A stretch of 39,982 nt of DNA from Chlorobiota bacterium (GTDB lineage Bacteria > Bacteroidota > Bacteroidia > Bacteroidales > Prolixibacteraceae): assembly GCA_013152355.1 (NCBI GenBank), contig JAADGO010000133.1:1-39982 (forward strand), written 5' to 3'. The position numbers and the translations under genes are program-made. Position 1 is the first letter of the stretch. Every line of letters starts with the position of its first letter. The notes under the pieces were generated by a model that was not told the DNA's origin, ran no database searches, and saw only the letters and a list, made by a program, of their open reading frames with translations. Of the stretch, positions 26,315-34,601 are shown piece after piece.

Positions 26315-28340
26315 ATATTATTTTTCTCACCTGCCTGTAAACATTCTCACCGTTAAAACCAAGTTTTTCATCCAGTACTTTATAAGGTGCTGAATAACCA
26401 AATGATTCAAGTCCCCATGTTTTACCATTTTCGCCAACCAACCCTTCCAGTGTTACGGGCAATCCTGCCGTCAGTCCAAATCTTTTTATCCCTGGCGGAA
26501 GTATGCTTTCCTGGTATTCTTTTGGTTGCGAACGGAATAAGCCTTCGGAAGGTACGGATACAATACGTATTTTAATTGCATCTTTTTCTTTCAGCAATTT
26601 TGCTCCTTCAACCAGTGTAGAAACTTCGGAGCCGCTGGCTAATAAAATTACATCAGGGGTGCCTTCGCAGTCTTCTACAATATAAGCACCTTTTTCTGAC
26701 TGCAATGCTTCACTATAACGGTTTCCTTTTGCAGGCAAGCTTGTAATATTCTGACGCGACAAAATCAAGGCACTTGGTGTTGCTGTGTTCTCAAGAGCCA
26801 GTTTCCATGCAATGGTTGTTTCATCGGCATCGGCAGGGCGTAGTACCAGCATGCTGTTCCTGCCTTTATGGTTTTTCAGTTTCTCCATCAGCCTGAGTTG
26901 GGCTTCCTGCTCTACAGGCTGGTGGGTTGGGCCGTCTTCGCCTACACGGAAAGCATCGTGAGTCCATACATATTTTACCGGTATCTCCATTAGAGCTGCC
27001 AATCGTAAAGCCGGTTTCATGTAGTCTGAGAATACGAAGAAAGTTCCGCAAACCGGGATAATGCCTCCATGCAATGCCATTCCGTTTGCCACGGCAGCCA
27101 TGGTTAGTTCGCTAACTCCGGCCTGTAAGAAAGAACCGCTGAAATCGCCTTTTTTAAAGGCAGTGGTTTTTTTTAGGAATCCGTCTGTTTTATCCGAATT
27201 TGATAAATCGGCTGATGAAACAACCATGTTTTCAACCTTGCTGGCAAAAGCTGCTAATACAGTGCTTGATGCCCCACGTGTGGCTGAATTGGCTTTTTGT
27301 TCAATCTCCGAGAAATTAAACTCAGGTGCCTTTTTGTCGAGGAACCTATTAAGTTTTGCAGCTAATCCGGGGTTGGCGGCTTCCCATTCGGCTTGCTTTG
27401 CTTTTTTTGCGGCAGCAGCTTCAATTAGTTCTTCTCTGCGTTTTGCGTACGCTTCTTTTACATCGTCAAATATTACAAATGGGTTTTCAGGGTCGCCGCC
27501 TAAGTTTGTAATCGATTTTACGAACGATGCGCCTGCATTGGTCAGCGGCATACCATGCGTGGAGCATTGCCTTTCGAAGCTGTCTCCATTCTCAGTAATT
27601 GCGCCTTTCCCCATTATTGTTTTGCCAATTATCAGGGTTGGCCTTTCCGATTCGTTATTTGCTTCTTTTAATGCAGCCCTGATTGCTTCGGCATCGTTGC
27701 CATTAATTGTAATGACTTTCCATCCCCATGCTTCGTATTTTTTTGCAGTATCTTCTGCTGTAACTTCGTCTGTTGAGGTAGAAAGCTGGATGTCGTTCGA
27801 GTCGTAAAATAAAATCAGGTTGCTCAGTCCCAGGAATCCTGCTATCCGCCCTGCCCCTTGGGAAATTTCTTCCTGGACACCCCCGTCTGATATGAAGGCG
27901 TAAGTTTTGTGCGCCATCCATTCTCCAAAACGGCTAACCAGGAACCTTTCTGCGATTGCAGCTCCAACAGCCATTGTATGCCCCTGCCCAAGTGGGCCTG
28001 AAGTATTTTCCACTCCACGTAAAACATCTAGTTCAGGATGCCCGGGGGTAACACTGCCCCATTGGCGGAAATTTTCCAGGTCGGACATAGTATAGTAGCC
28101 GGCTAATGCCAATACGGAATAAAGCATTGGAGACATGTGCCCGGGGTCCAGGAAAAACCTGTCGCGGTTGGGCCATCCCATATCGGAAGGGTCGTAATTT
28201 AAGAATTCAGAGTAAAGTATATTAATAAAGTCGGCACCTCCCATTGCACCCCCCGGATGCCCTGATTTTGCTTTTTCTACCATTGCTGCAGCCAGGATAC
28301 GAATATTATTGGCTGCCTTTTCTACTACTGCTGTGTTCAT
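26313..28340 (-). CDS. tkt: Transketolase
   Basis: 675 residues, usual length for the bacterial enzyme. It moves two-carbon units between sugar phosphates in the pentose phosphate pathway, using thiamine diphosphate. SGHPGGAMGGADF (26-38) and GPLGQGHTMAVGAAIAERF are in the N-terminal domain. The cofactor motif is SDGGVQEEISQGAGR (151-165) instead of GDG at the first position, a variant I associate with this branch. EDGPTHQPVEQ in the second half marks the pyrimidine-binding domain. The gene is single, transcribed from a 400-base divergent gap. Confidence 0.95.
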   Translation of the reverse strand: MNTAVVEKAANNIRILAAAMVEKAKSGHPGGAMGGADFINILYSEFLNYDPSDMGWPNRDRFFLDPGHMSPMLYSVLALAGYYTMSDLENFRQWGSVTPGHPELDVLRGVENTSGPLGQGHTMAVGAAIAERFLVSRFGEWMAHKTYAFISDGGVQEEISQGAGRIAGFLGLSNLILFYDSNDIQLSTSTDEVTAEDTAKKYEAWGWKVITINGNDAEAIRAALKEANNESERPTLIIGKTIMGKGAITENGDSFERQCSTHGMPLTNAGASFVKSITNLGGDPENPFVIFDDVKEAYAKRREELIEAAAAKKAKQAEWEAANPGLAAKLNRFLDKKAPEFNFSEIEQKANSATRGASSTVLAAFASKVENMVVSSADLSNSDKTDGFLKKTTAFKKGDFSGSFLQAGVSELTMAAVANGMALHGGIIPVCGTFFVFSDYMKPALRLAALMEIPVKYVWTHDAFRVGEDGPTHQPVEQEAQLRLMEKLKNHKGRNSMLVLRPADADETTIAWKLALENTATPSALILSRQNITSLPAKGNRYSEALQSEKGAYIVEDCEGTPDVILLASGSEVSTLVEGAKLLKEKDAIKIRIVSVPSEGLFRSQPKEYQESILPPGIKRFGLTAGLPVTLEGLVGENGKTWGLESFGYSAPYKVLDEKLGFNGENVYRQVRKII

Positions 28341-28399
28341 GTTGGATTATTGTATTTTAAATTCATATTCAAATAAATAAGTATGAGGGAATGTTTGAG

Positions 28400-28407
28400 C
28401 AAAAATA
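28400..28407 (-). promoter_or_regulatory. Candidate -7 box for tkt
   Basis: On the minus strand this reads TATTTTTG, fitting TAnnTTTG, 60 bases upstream of the tkt ATG. There is no TTTG at the -33 spacing. Confidence 0.35.
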
Positions 28408-28515
28408 ATAAAAAAGAGGGGTATGCCTCATGAAACCTTTCTTTATATCAATATTTTCTTTATTATTCAACAAATTTTTAAAGTATCCTTATTGTGTAAT
28501 TTTAGGGGTTTTATT

Positions 28516-28679
28516 GAAGTTGTTTAAAGTCAAATTGAAAACCTGCGAGCAACATCTTGATTTCATTGGGCTTCAGCTAATTTTCCTTCCATAGCTTTGG
28601 CTATGCAAGAAAAATCGAGCCTTGCCACTGATAATCAATCTGTCACTCTCGAAAATCCACTTTAACTTTAAACAACTTC
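28516..28679. repeat. Palindromic element family 1, copy B (MITE-like)
   Basis: Starts GAAGTTGTTTAAAGTC and ends CTTTAACTTTAAACAACTTC. It shares about 90 percent of the left 73 bases and most of the right 47 with copy A at 9732. The central stem is ATTTTCCTTCCATAGC (28580-28595) against GCTATGCAAGAAAAAT (28600-28615), 14 of 16 paired. The apical stem differs from copy A on both arms. ATT flanks both ends, a possible three-base duplication. Confidence 0.75.
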
Positions 28680-28740
28680 ATTGCTACTTGTAGTGGAATG
28701 TTATTTTAAATTTCTATGTTGCATCTGTAATTTATATACG

Positions 28741-29328
28741 ATGGATTCAAATATATTAATCATAAATAGTGCAGAACCGGGGGTGTCTGAGTTTTATTTA
28801 AGTATAGAGGAGGTTTTAAAGCCATTAAATACCCGGTTTAAAAGTATTGAGTACAAAAAATCGCAAGATATTGATTTTAGCCATTGGGATGGAATCATCA
28901 TAACCGGCTCGCCGAAAGGAGATGATATTGTTGCTCACCACCTCCCGTATTTTCAGTGGATAACTACTTGTGGGAAACCAATTTTTGGGATTTGTGCAGG
29001 GCATCATATTACGGGCGTCCTTTATGGGGCAAAACTATTACGAAACAGAGAGCCTGAGTCGGGTGATTCAGAGGTAGATATTATTAATGAAGACCCGATA
29101 TTGGATGGTATCCACTCGCCTTTTAAAGTAAAACAGATGCACAACGACTCGATTACTTTACCAGGTGGTTTCATTCAATTAGCGACTTCCCGCGTATGTA
29201 AAAACCAGTTAATGAAGCATAAGGGCAAGCCGGTTTATACCTGCCAGTTCCACCCTGAATTTTATAATGCGGATATTTTCAGGAACTTTATTCGAATTGT
29301 GGACAACTCTCTGAGCCATCTGAAATAA
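28741..29328 (+). CDS. Stand-alone class I glutamine amidotransferase-like protein
   Basis: 195 residues from ATG 28741; a longer frame from TTG 28681 adds an odd cysteine-rich tail and starts at the edge of a repeat. The triad is intact: Cys85 in FGICAGHH, His171 and Glu173 in QFHPEF. The family cuts glutamine to ammonia for a partner synthase or, in some members, cleaves gamma-glutamyl amides. The sequence is closest in style to the GMP synthase amidotransferase domain. No synthase domain is attached or adjacent; asnB nearby already has its own glutaminase. The physiological substrate is unclear. Confidence 0.82.
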   Translation: MDSNILIINSAEPGVSEFYLSIEEVLKPLNTRFKSIEYKKSQDIDFSHWDGIIITGSPKGDDIVAHHLPYFQWITTCGKPIFGICAGHHITGVLYGAKLLRNREPESGDSEVDIINEDPILDGIHSPFKVKQMHNDSITLPGGFIQLATSRVCKNQLMKHKGKPVYTCQFHPEFYNADIFRNFIRIVDNSLSHLK

Positions 29329-29356
29329 GTGGGCATTTCATAAAGTTGTGGACTAA

Positions 29357-29513
29357 GGGATTGTGAAGAAATAACCTAACCGTTTTGACTCGTTCTCTTG
29401 CACGCTAACTTCGTTAAAAAGCCTCGCCGTAACTATGGCTATCTGCGTTTTTTGCCTTGTTATCGCACAAAATAATTACGTCAATTCCAGTCATGTTATT
29501 TCTTCATAATCCC
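29357..29513. repeat. Palindromic element family 3 (157 bases, MITE-like)
   Basis: The left end GGGATTGTGAAGAAATAAC (29357-29375) is inverted at the right as GTTATTTCTTCATAATCCC (29495-29513), 18 of 19 matching. The inner arms also pair imperfectly (for example CACGCTAAC on the left against GTTATCGCA on the right). There is no coding frame inside. It begins 28 bases after the amidotransferase stop. Confidence 0.65.
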
Positions 29514-29571
29514 TAAACATAAATTTTGGACAATCTGAATAAGAAAAAATTAACATCAGCTACTCCTCTTT

Positions 29572-29606
29572 TAGTGAGGGTTTCACTTTAAGTGAAGCCC
29601 TCACTA
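29572..29606. repeat. 35-base near-perfect hairpin
   Basis: TAGTGAGGGTTTCACTT (29572-29588) faces AAGTGAAGCCCTCACTA (29590-29606) with a single central base and one T/G difference. There is no T-run after it, so it is not a typical terminator. It could be a cruciform, a protein-binding site or a processed RNA hairpin. Confidence 0.6.
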
Positions 29607-29704
29607 CTAACAGGAAGTACTAAGACTTGGGTGTTCCATACCTATGTCAGGCAGGCTTATTGGGTTTGTCTTTTTGAAAAAATCCCCCCCCCCACAATTT
29701 CAAT

Positions 29705-29744
29705 AAAAACCACCTTTCCACACCTGCGTGGAAGGATGGTTTTT
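29705..29744 (-). terminator. asnB: Terminator hairpin at the end of asnB
   Basis: AAAAACCACCTTTCCAC (29705-29721) pairs with GTGGAAGGATGGTTTTT (29728-29744), a 17-base stem with two G/T-type mismatches and a six-base loop. T-runs flank it on both strands, so it can also work for the convergent gene. It lies 28 bases beyond the asnB stop. Confidence 0.75.
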
Positions 29745-29748
29745 ACAT

Positions 29749-29768
29749 ATAATTTTTAAACAGTCTCT
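29749..29768. repeat. Solo end of palindromic repeat family 2
   Basis: ATAATTTTTAAACAGTCTCT is identical over all 20 bases to 38243-38262, the right end of the complete family 2 element. It ends three bases from the asnB stop codon. Confidence 0.6.
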
Positions 29769-29771
29769 AAA

Positions 29772-31478
29772 TCAGGATATTTTTTTTCCCCGGCTTTTCT
29801 TCAGGTCTGAGAATTCTGTCCCATGCTCGTGTACCGATGAAACAGCACGCCCTGATGGGTCGGCATTGTTCTGGAATGCCTTGTCCCACGCCAAAGCCTC
29901 GCCTGTACTACAGGCAATTGAGGGGACAGAAGGTACACAGGCAGCAGCCTGGTCGGATGGGAAATGTTCGCTGAAAATTACGCGGTACATATATTCCTCT
30001 TTGTTTTGAGGTGTACTTACCGGGAAACGGTATTCTGCATTTGCCATCATATCGTCTGACACCTGCTCCTGCGCAATTTTTTTCAATGTGTCGATCCAGC
30101 CATACCCGACACCATCCGAGAATTGCTCTTTTTGCCTCCAGGCAACACTCTCGGGCAGGATGTCTTCAAAAGCTTTCCGTACGACCCATTTTTCAATTTT
30201 GCCGTTTTTCGACATTTTATCTTCCGGGTTGATACGCATTGCCACATCAATAAACTCTTTGTCGAGGAAAGGTACACGCCCTTCGACACCCCATGCAGCC
30301 AGCGACTTGTTTGCCCTTAAGCAATCGTATAAATGAAGGCGGCTTATTTTCCTGAGCGTCTCCTGGTGGAACTCCTTTGCATCAGGTGCTTTGTGGAAGT
30401 ACAAATAACCACCGAATATTTCATCGGCACCTTCGCCGGTAAGTACCATTTTTATACCCATCGACTTAATTACACGGGCAACAAGGTACATTGGTGTAGA
30501 GGCGCGTATTGTGGTTACGTCAAAAGTCTCCAGGTGGTAAATCACATCGCTGATAGCATCCAAACCCTCCTGGATGCTATAATGGATTTCATGGTGGACC
30601 GTCCCGATATGGTCTGCTACTTTTCGTGCAGCAGCAAGGTCGGGCGAACCTTCAAGCCCGATAACAAACGAGTGCAACTGAGGCCACCATGCAACTTGCT
30701 GGTCGCCCGATTCAACCCTTTTTGCAGCATATAGTTTGGCAATAGCCGAAGTAATGGAAGAATCCAGCCCTCCGGATAACAATACGCCATAGGGGACATC
30801 GGACATCAACTGGCGATGTACAGCATCTTCCATGGCCTTCTTCAGTTCCTCTATATCGGTTGTATTGTTTTTAACATTCTCATAGTCCATCCAGTCGCGT
30901 GAATACCACCTTTTTATTTCACCTTCTTTACTATAAAGGTAGTGGGCAGGTGGGAATTCCTCAATCTTCCTACAATAACCTTCTAAAGCTTTCAGCTCGG
31001 AAGCCACATAAAAATTGCCGTATTCGTCCCATCCCATATATAGGGGGATGATACCTATATGGTCGCGGGCAATTAAGTATGCGTCATTTTCTTCATCATA
31101 AAGTGCAAATGCAAAAATACCATTCATATCATCAAGGAATGCTGCCCCTTTTTCACGATATAGTGCCAGGATGATCTCGCAGTCTGATTTAGTGAGGAAT
31201 TTGTAGTCCTCTTTTAGCTGGCCGCGGAGCTCAATGTGGTTATAAATTTCGCCATTAACGGCTAAAATAAGTTTCCCGTCATCGCTGTATAGCGGCTGCC
31301 CTCCCGACTCCGGGTCGACAATCGAAAGCCTTTCATGTGCTAAGATTGCTTTATCGCCACAGTAAATCCCCGACCAGTCGGGCCCTCTGTGCCTTAGCCT
31401 TTTCGACATTTTCAATACCTGCTTCCTCAAACTCTGCGAGTCAACTTTCAAATCAAAAACACTAACTATTCCACACAT
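29772..31478 (-). CDS. asnB: Asparagine synthetase B (glutamine-hydrolysing)
   Basis: 568 residues. After removal of Met1, Cys2 (MCGIVSVF) is the N-terminal nucleophile of the class II glutaminase domain (about 2-190, with RLRHRGPDWSG and VNGEIYNH). The synthetase domain has the pyrophosphate loop SGGLDSS (235-241), the ATP-binding GEGADEIFGGYLYFH and GRVPFLDKEF. It makes asparagine from aspartate, ATP and glutamine in the cytoplasm. The tail after about residue 535 is Ser/Lys-rich and low in conservation. A consensus promoter precedes it and a strong hairpin follows it. Confidence 0.95.
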   Translation of the reverse strand: MCGIVSVFDLKVDSQSLRKQVLKMSKRLRHRGPDWSGIYCGDKAILAHERLSIVDPESGGQPLYSDDGKLILAVNGEIYNHIELRGQLKEDYKFLTKSDCEIILALYREKGAAFLDDMNGIFAFALYDEENDAYLIARDHIGIIPLYMGWDEYGNFYVASELKALEGYCRKIEEFPPAHYLYSKEGEIKRWYSRDWMDYENVKNNTTDIEELKKAMEDAVHRQLMSDVPYGVLLSGGLDSSITSAIAKLYAAKRVESGDQQVAWWPQLHSFVIGLEGSPDLAAARKVADHIGTVHHEIHYSIQEGLDAISDVIYHLETFDVTTIRASTPMYLVARVIKSMGIKMVLTGEGADEIFGGYLYFHKAPDAKEFHQETLRKISRLHLYDCLRANKSLAAWGVEGRVPFLDKEFIDVAMRINPEDKMSKNGKIEKWVVRKAFEDILPESVAWRQKEQFSDGVGYGWIDTLKKIAQEQVSDDMMANAEYRFPVSTPQNKEEYMYRVIFSEHFPSDQAAACVPSVPSIACSTGEALAWDKAFQNNADPSGRAVSSVHEHGTEFSDLKKSRGKKIS

Positions 31479-31825
31479 ATTTTATGTTATTATTTTATTT
31501 ACTGAATTCACGAAGCAAAAATAATCACTTTGTTATTATTTGCAAATAAAATACGACAATTTTCTATTTAAATAAAGGTAATGCTTTACAAAAGCGTGAA
31601 AAAGGCACTGTTTGTATAAAAAGTGTAAAAGTGCAATATTTTGTTTATACCCCCTTTTGCAATCAAGAATCAACCTGGAAAGCATGTTTTTTTGAAGCCT
31701 CCCCCCTGGATATTTCCTTTACTTTGCCAAATTTTTGTTAGGATGGGGGGATTACCCCTTAAATTTTTATTTTAGAGTGTTCTATATTAGAAAGAGTAGA
31801 GTAGGGAAGATGAGGTATTATTTTT
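31479..31825. other. 347-base gap between asnB and ychF
   Basis: Contains the asnB promoter (31516-31546). The remainder is AT-rich with short GGGG/CCCC segments (GGGGGGATTACCCC near 31744) that could form a weak hairpin after ychF, but no T-run follows on the minus strand. No coding frame is supported. Confidence 0.55.
31516..31546 (-). promoter_or_regulatory. asnB: Consensus Bacteroidetes promoter of asnB
   Basis: Read on the minus strand: TTTG (31546-31543), a 19-base spacer, and TATTTTTG (31523-31516), an exact TTTG-N19-TAnnTTTG match. The leader before the asnB ATG would be about 30 bases. Confidence 0.75.
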
Positions 31826-32926
31826 TTATACATTGAACCTGAAATGCATGATGTCGCCATCCTGCACCACATATTCTTTTCCTTCGACAGCTATTTTCCC
31901 GGCTTCGCGGCAAGCATGTTCCGAACCATATTTTATATAATCGTTATATTTTATGACTTCTGCACGTATAAACCCCTTTTCAAAATCTGTATGGATAATC
32001 CCGGCAGCTTGTGGTGCTTTTATCCCGTCTGTAAATGTCCATGCCCTTGATTCGTCGGCCCCGGTGGTGAAATATGTTTTCAGGTTGAGGAGGTTATATG
32101 CTGCATGTATCAGTTTATTCACGCCTGGCTCGTCCAGTCCTAATTCTTCAAGGAAAAGCTGTTTTTCCTCATATTCTTCCAGTTCGGCAATATCGGCTTC
32201 AGTAGCTGCTGCAATTACCAGGAATTCAGCAGTTTCTCCCTTAACAGCCTCTCTTATAGCATCTACGAACTTATTCCCATTTTTTGCTGAGGCTTCATCC
32301 ACGTTACAGACATACAAAACCGGCTTGTTGGTTAACAGGAAGAATTCTTTGGCAATTTTTGCCTCTTCGCCGGATAGTTTTAATGTACGTGCCGATTTCC
32401 CCTGCAACAAAACCTCACGGTAGCGAAAAGCAACCTCAACCATTTTTTTCATTTTGGGGTCATTATTGTGTTTTGCCTGTTTTTCCAGTTTTTCAATACG
32501 GCTTTCAATGGTTTCCAGGTCTTTTAATTGTAATTCAAGGTCGATAACCTCTTTGTCCCTGACGGGGTTAATTGAGCCATCGACATGCGTAATATTATCA
32601 TTCTCAAAACAACGCAGTACATGTACAATAGCATCTGTTTCACGGATATTTGCCAAAAATTTGTTCCCTAAACCTTCGCCTTTGCTGGCTCCTTTCACCA
32701 ACCCTGCAATATCTACAATTTCGATAGTTGTGGGTATTACTTTTGCCGGTTTGTCAATTTCTGCGAGTTTTATTAAACGTTCGTCAGGAACCGTAATAAT
32801 CCCAACATTGGGTTCGATAGTACAAAACGGGAAATTAGCAGATTGAGCTTTTGCATTCGACAAACAATTAAAAAGAGTTGACTTGCCAACATTGGGCAAC
32901 CCTACAATACCACACTTCAATGCCAT
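31826..32926 (-). CDS. ychF: YchF/OLA1-family P-loop ATPase
   Basis: 366 residues. The G1 loop GLPNVGKST is at 9-17, switch II DIAGLVKGASKGEGLGNKFL at 72-91, and NVDE replaces NKxD at G4, in line with the known ATP preference of this family over GTP. A coiled middle region (about 135-175) and a C-terminal TGS domain (about 280-360, FTTGADESRAWTFTDG and DGDIMHFRFNV) complete the usual architecture. The protein binds ribosomes and is linked to stress and translation quality. It is a single gene with its own -7 box. Confidence 0.95.
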   Translation of the reverse strand: MALKCGIVGLPNVGKSTLFNCLSNAKAQSANFPFCTIEPNVGIITVPDERLIKLAEIDKPAKVIPTTIEIVDIAGLVKGASKGEGLGNKFLANIRETDAIVHVLRCFENDNITHVDGSINPVRDKEVIDLELQLKDLETIESRIEKLEKQAKHNNDPKMKKMVEVAFRYREVLLQGKSARTLKLSGEEAKIAKEFFLLTNKPVLYVCNVDEASAKNGNKFVDAIREAVKGETAEFLVIAAATEADIAELEEYEEKQLFLEELGLDEPGVNKLIHAAYNLLNLKTYFTTGADESRAWTFTDGIKAPQAAGIIHTDFEKGFIRAEVIKYNDYIKYGSEHACREAGKIAVEGKEYVVQDGDIMHFRFNV

Positions 32927-32952
32927 TATCTTTTTTATTTAAATTAGTTGTG

Positions 32953-32960
32953 CAAAGTTA
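32953..32960 (-). promoter_or_regulatory. ychF: Candidate -7 box for ychF
   Basis: On the minus strand this is TAACTTTG, a match to TAnnTTTG, 27 bases upstream of the ychF ATG. The -33 TTTG is missing. Confidence 0.45.
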
Positions 32961-33081
32961 ATGGTTTCGTACACTCAATTCCTGATTCTGTTAAAAAAGT
33001 TAAAGAAGGTGCCTTAAATAAAATATAGGATATATCTTAAACCTTTATTATTTTAACAGGTCATACAGGAAATAAAAGTTT

Positions 33082-33633
33082 ATGCACAAGAGCGACCGGG
33101 AATTGATTGCAGGCTTAAAGGCGGGGGAAATGCAAAACCATGCCTTTCAAATGCTTGTTGAGAAATACCAGGAGCGTTTGTACTGGCATATACGCAGGAT
33201 TGTGCTTGACCATGACGATGCAGACGATGTTTTACAAAATACATTTGTGAAAGTATGGAAGAACTTAAATAATTTCAGAGAAGAATCAGGGCTTTATACA
33301 TGGCTTTACAGGATTGCCACAAACGAATCATTAACGTTTATTAATTCTAAAAAGCGGAAAAATATGTTCCCAATGAGCGAGTTAAGCGACTACCTGGTGG
33401 ATAACCTTGAGGCAGACCCGTATTTTGATGGCGATGAGATACAGGAAAAACTTCAAAAAGCGATAATTACCCTACCAGAGAAACAACGCCTGGTTTTTAA
33501 TATGAAATATTTTGACAACCTGAAATACAAGGAAATGTCCAAAATACTGGATACATCGGTTGGGGCTTTAAAAGCTTCGTACCACCATGCGGTCAGGAAG
33601 ATTGAAGAGTTTTTAAGTAAAATAGAAGATTAA
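33082..33633 (+). CDS. ECF-type RNA polymerase sigma factor
   Basis: 183 residues, the usual two-domain ECF layout. Region 2 (about 20-95) includes DHDDADDVLQNTFVKVWKNL and the -10 recognition segment GLYTWLYRIATNESL. Region 4 (about 125-180) is LPEKQRLVFNMKYFDNLKYKEMS followed by the helix-turn-helix ILDTSVGALKASYHHA. The next two genes encode a membrane protein and a periplasmic Spy-like protein, so the sigma factor is probably controlled by an envelope signal through them. No -7 box of the housekeeping type was seen upstream, which may fit self-activation. Confidence 0.92.
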   Translation: MHKSDRELIAGLKAGEMQNHAFQMLVEKYQERLYWHIRRIVLDHDDADDVLQNTFVKVWKNLNNFREESGLYTWLYRIATNESLTFINSKKRKNMFPMSELSDYLVDNLEADPYFDGDEIQEKLQKAIITLPEKQRLVFNMKYFDNLKYKEMSKILDTSVGALKASYHHAVRKIEEFLSKIED

Positions 33634-33673
33634 ACCTTTTCCGGTTTGTTCCGTCAAAATACTAAATTGCGAT

Positions 33674-34144
33674 ATGGATGATTTAAAGAAAATAGCGCCA
33701 AAATTGTCAAGTGTAAAAAAAGGCAACCCATACAGGGTGCCAGGCAACTATTTTGAAGATTTTTACGCACGCCTTGAACCGAAACTCCATACGGAAGGTG
33801 CAGATAAGAAGAAAAGGCAAACGACATTTATCAGGCTGTTAAAACCGGTACTGGGGCTGGCTGCAAGTATCACCTTAATCTTCCTGATTGTTTACTGGCC
33901 ATTAAGCAGGTTTGATACGTCTCCCGTTGCCCAAAACAATTTTTACCCGGGACAGAACGAAAAAAATGAACAATACTCAATACTTGTTGACGAGCTGGAT
34001 GAGAACTCTTTATTTGCACTTCTTGAGAATAATTTGGAAGATGGGAATTATAGCGATGATGAACTAATTGGGTATCTTAGTACTTCATTTGACGAATACG
34101 AACTTTTTCTTGAATCAGATAAAAAAATGAAAAATGAAAAATAA
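33674..34144 (+). CDS. Single-span membrane protein, probable anti-sigma factor
   Basis: 156 residues, 40 bases after the sigma gene. A cytoplasmic N-terminal part of about 57 residues (with NPYRVPGNYFEDFYARLEPK) is followed by one membrane helix (about 58-75, LGLAASITLIFLIVYW). The remainder is an acidic periplasmic tail (DELDENSLFALLENNLEDG). There is no HxxxCxxC zinc motif of the common anti-sigma domain. The anti-sigma role is inferred from position, topology and the short cytoplasmic domain. Its end overlaps the next gene by 11 bases. Confidence 0.7.
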   Translation: MDDLKKIAPKLSSVKKGNPYRVPGNYFEDFYARLEPKLHTEGADKKKRQTTFIRLLKPVLGLAASITLIFLIVYWPLSRFDTSPVAQNNFYPGQNEKNEQYSILVDELDENSLFALLENNLEDGNYSDDELIGYLSTSFDEYELFLESDKKMKNEK

Positions 34145-34595
34145 GAATCTTTTATTGTTGATTGCATTTATTTTTGCATTTGGAACCCAGGCAATTGCCC
34201 AGGGAGGGCACAAAAGGCCTGATTGGGATAGGTTCCGTGCTGAAAAGATATCATTTATCACGCAAAAACTGGACCTGACGCCTGACGAAGCACAAAGATT
34301 CTGGCCTGTATATAATCTTTTCGATAAAAAAAAGATGGAAGTACTTGCCCGAAGGAGGAAGTTAGAAAGGCTTGCCCAGGGCGGCGATGGTAATTACTCG
34401 GAAAAGGAGGTAAGAGAATTGACATACCAGGTAGTGCAAACCTTTCAGGATGAAGCCGGCCTGATGAAGGAATACAATGAAAAATTCCTGGAAGTATTAC
34501 CTCCCGAAAAAGTACTCCGCCTCTATCAAACGGAAAATCAGTTCCGCATGTATATGCTTAAACGGTTCCGTATGCGCGGGAAAGGGGATTTGTAA
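34134..34595 (+). CDS. Periplasmic Spy/CpxP-like protein of the sigma operon
   Basis: 153 residues with a signal peptide (LLLLIAFIFAFGTQAIAQ, cut near residue 22). The mature protein is helical, highly charged and basic (RARRRKLERLAQ type stretches). It has the pattern LDLTPDEAQRFWPVYN, which resembles the LTxxQ helix of CpxP/Spy proteins, then a second helix EKVLRLYQTENQFRMYMLKRF. Such proteins sense or chaperone unfolded envelope proteins. Overlap with the anti-sigma candidate suggests coupled translation. It converges on hutH with only nine bases between stops. Confidence 0.75.
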   Translation: MKNKNLLLLIAFIFAFGTQAIAQGGHKRPDWDRFRAEKISFITQKLDLTPDEAQRFWPVYNLFDKKKMEVLARRRKLERLAQGGDGNYSEKEVRELTYQVVQTFQDEAGLMKEYNEKFLEVLPPEKVLRLYQTENQFRMYMLKRFRMRGKGDL

Positions 34596-34601
34596 CGGTT
34601 G

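Larger units (their letters stand above)
28341..28740. other. Divergent intergenic gap between tkt and the amidotransferase gene
   Basis: No coding frame is supported. 28341-28515 is AT-rich and should carry the tkt promoter. 28516-28679 is a complete family 1 palindromic element. 28680-28740 is a short leader before the amidotransferase ATG. A TTG-started frame reaches back to 28681 but has no support. Confidence 0.6.
29329..29771. other. Repeat-rich convergent gap between the amidotransferase gene and asnB
   Basis: No gene is supported. It holds in order: an inverted-repeat element (29357-29513), a 35-base near-perfect hairpin (29572-29606), a run of ten C (29684-29693), a terminator hairpin (29705-29744) and a solo family 2 end (29749-29768). 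Packing so many foldable segments between two gene ends is unusual for this window. Confidence 0.65.

Noticed and set aside
27061-27807. A 248-codon frame on the plus strand
   Set aside because: It lies fully antisense to the well-supported tkt gene, and its Ser/Ala/Phe-rich product is typical of a mirror frame.
28681-28740. TTG start extending the amidotransferase by 20 residues
   Set aside because: The added segment is cysteine-rich, without homology to the family, and starts right at the edge of the palindromic element.
31953-32846. Two plus-strand frames of 130-156 codons
   Set aside because: They are antisense to ychF, which has intact motifs and full length.
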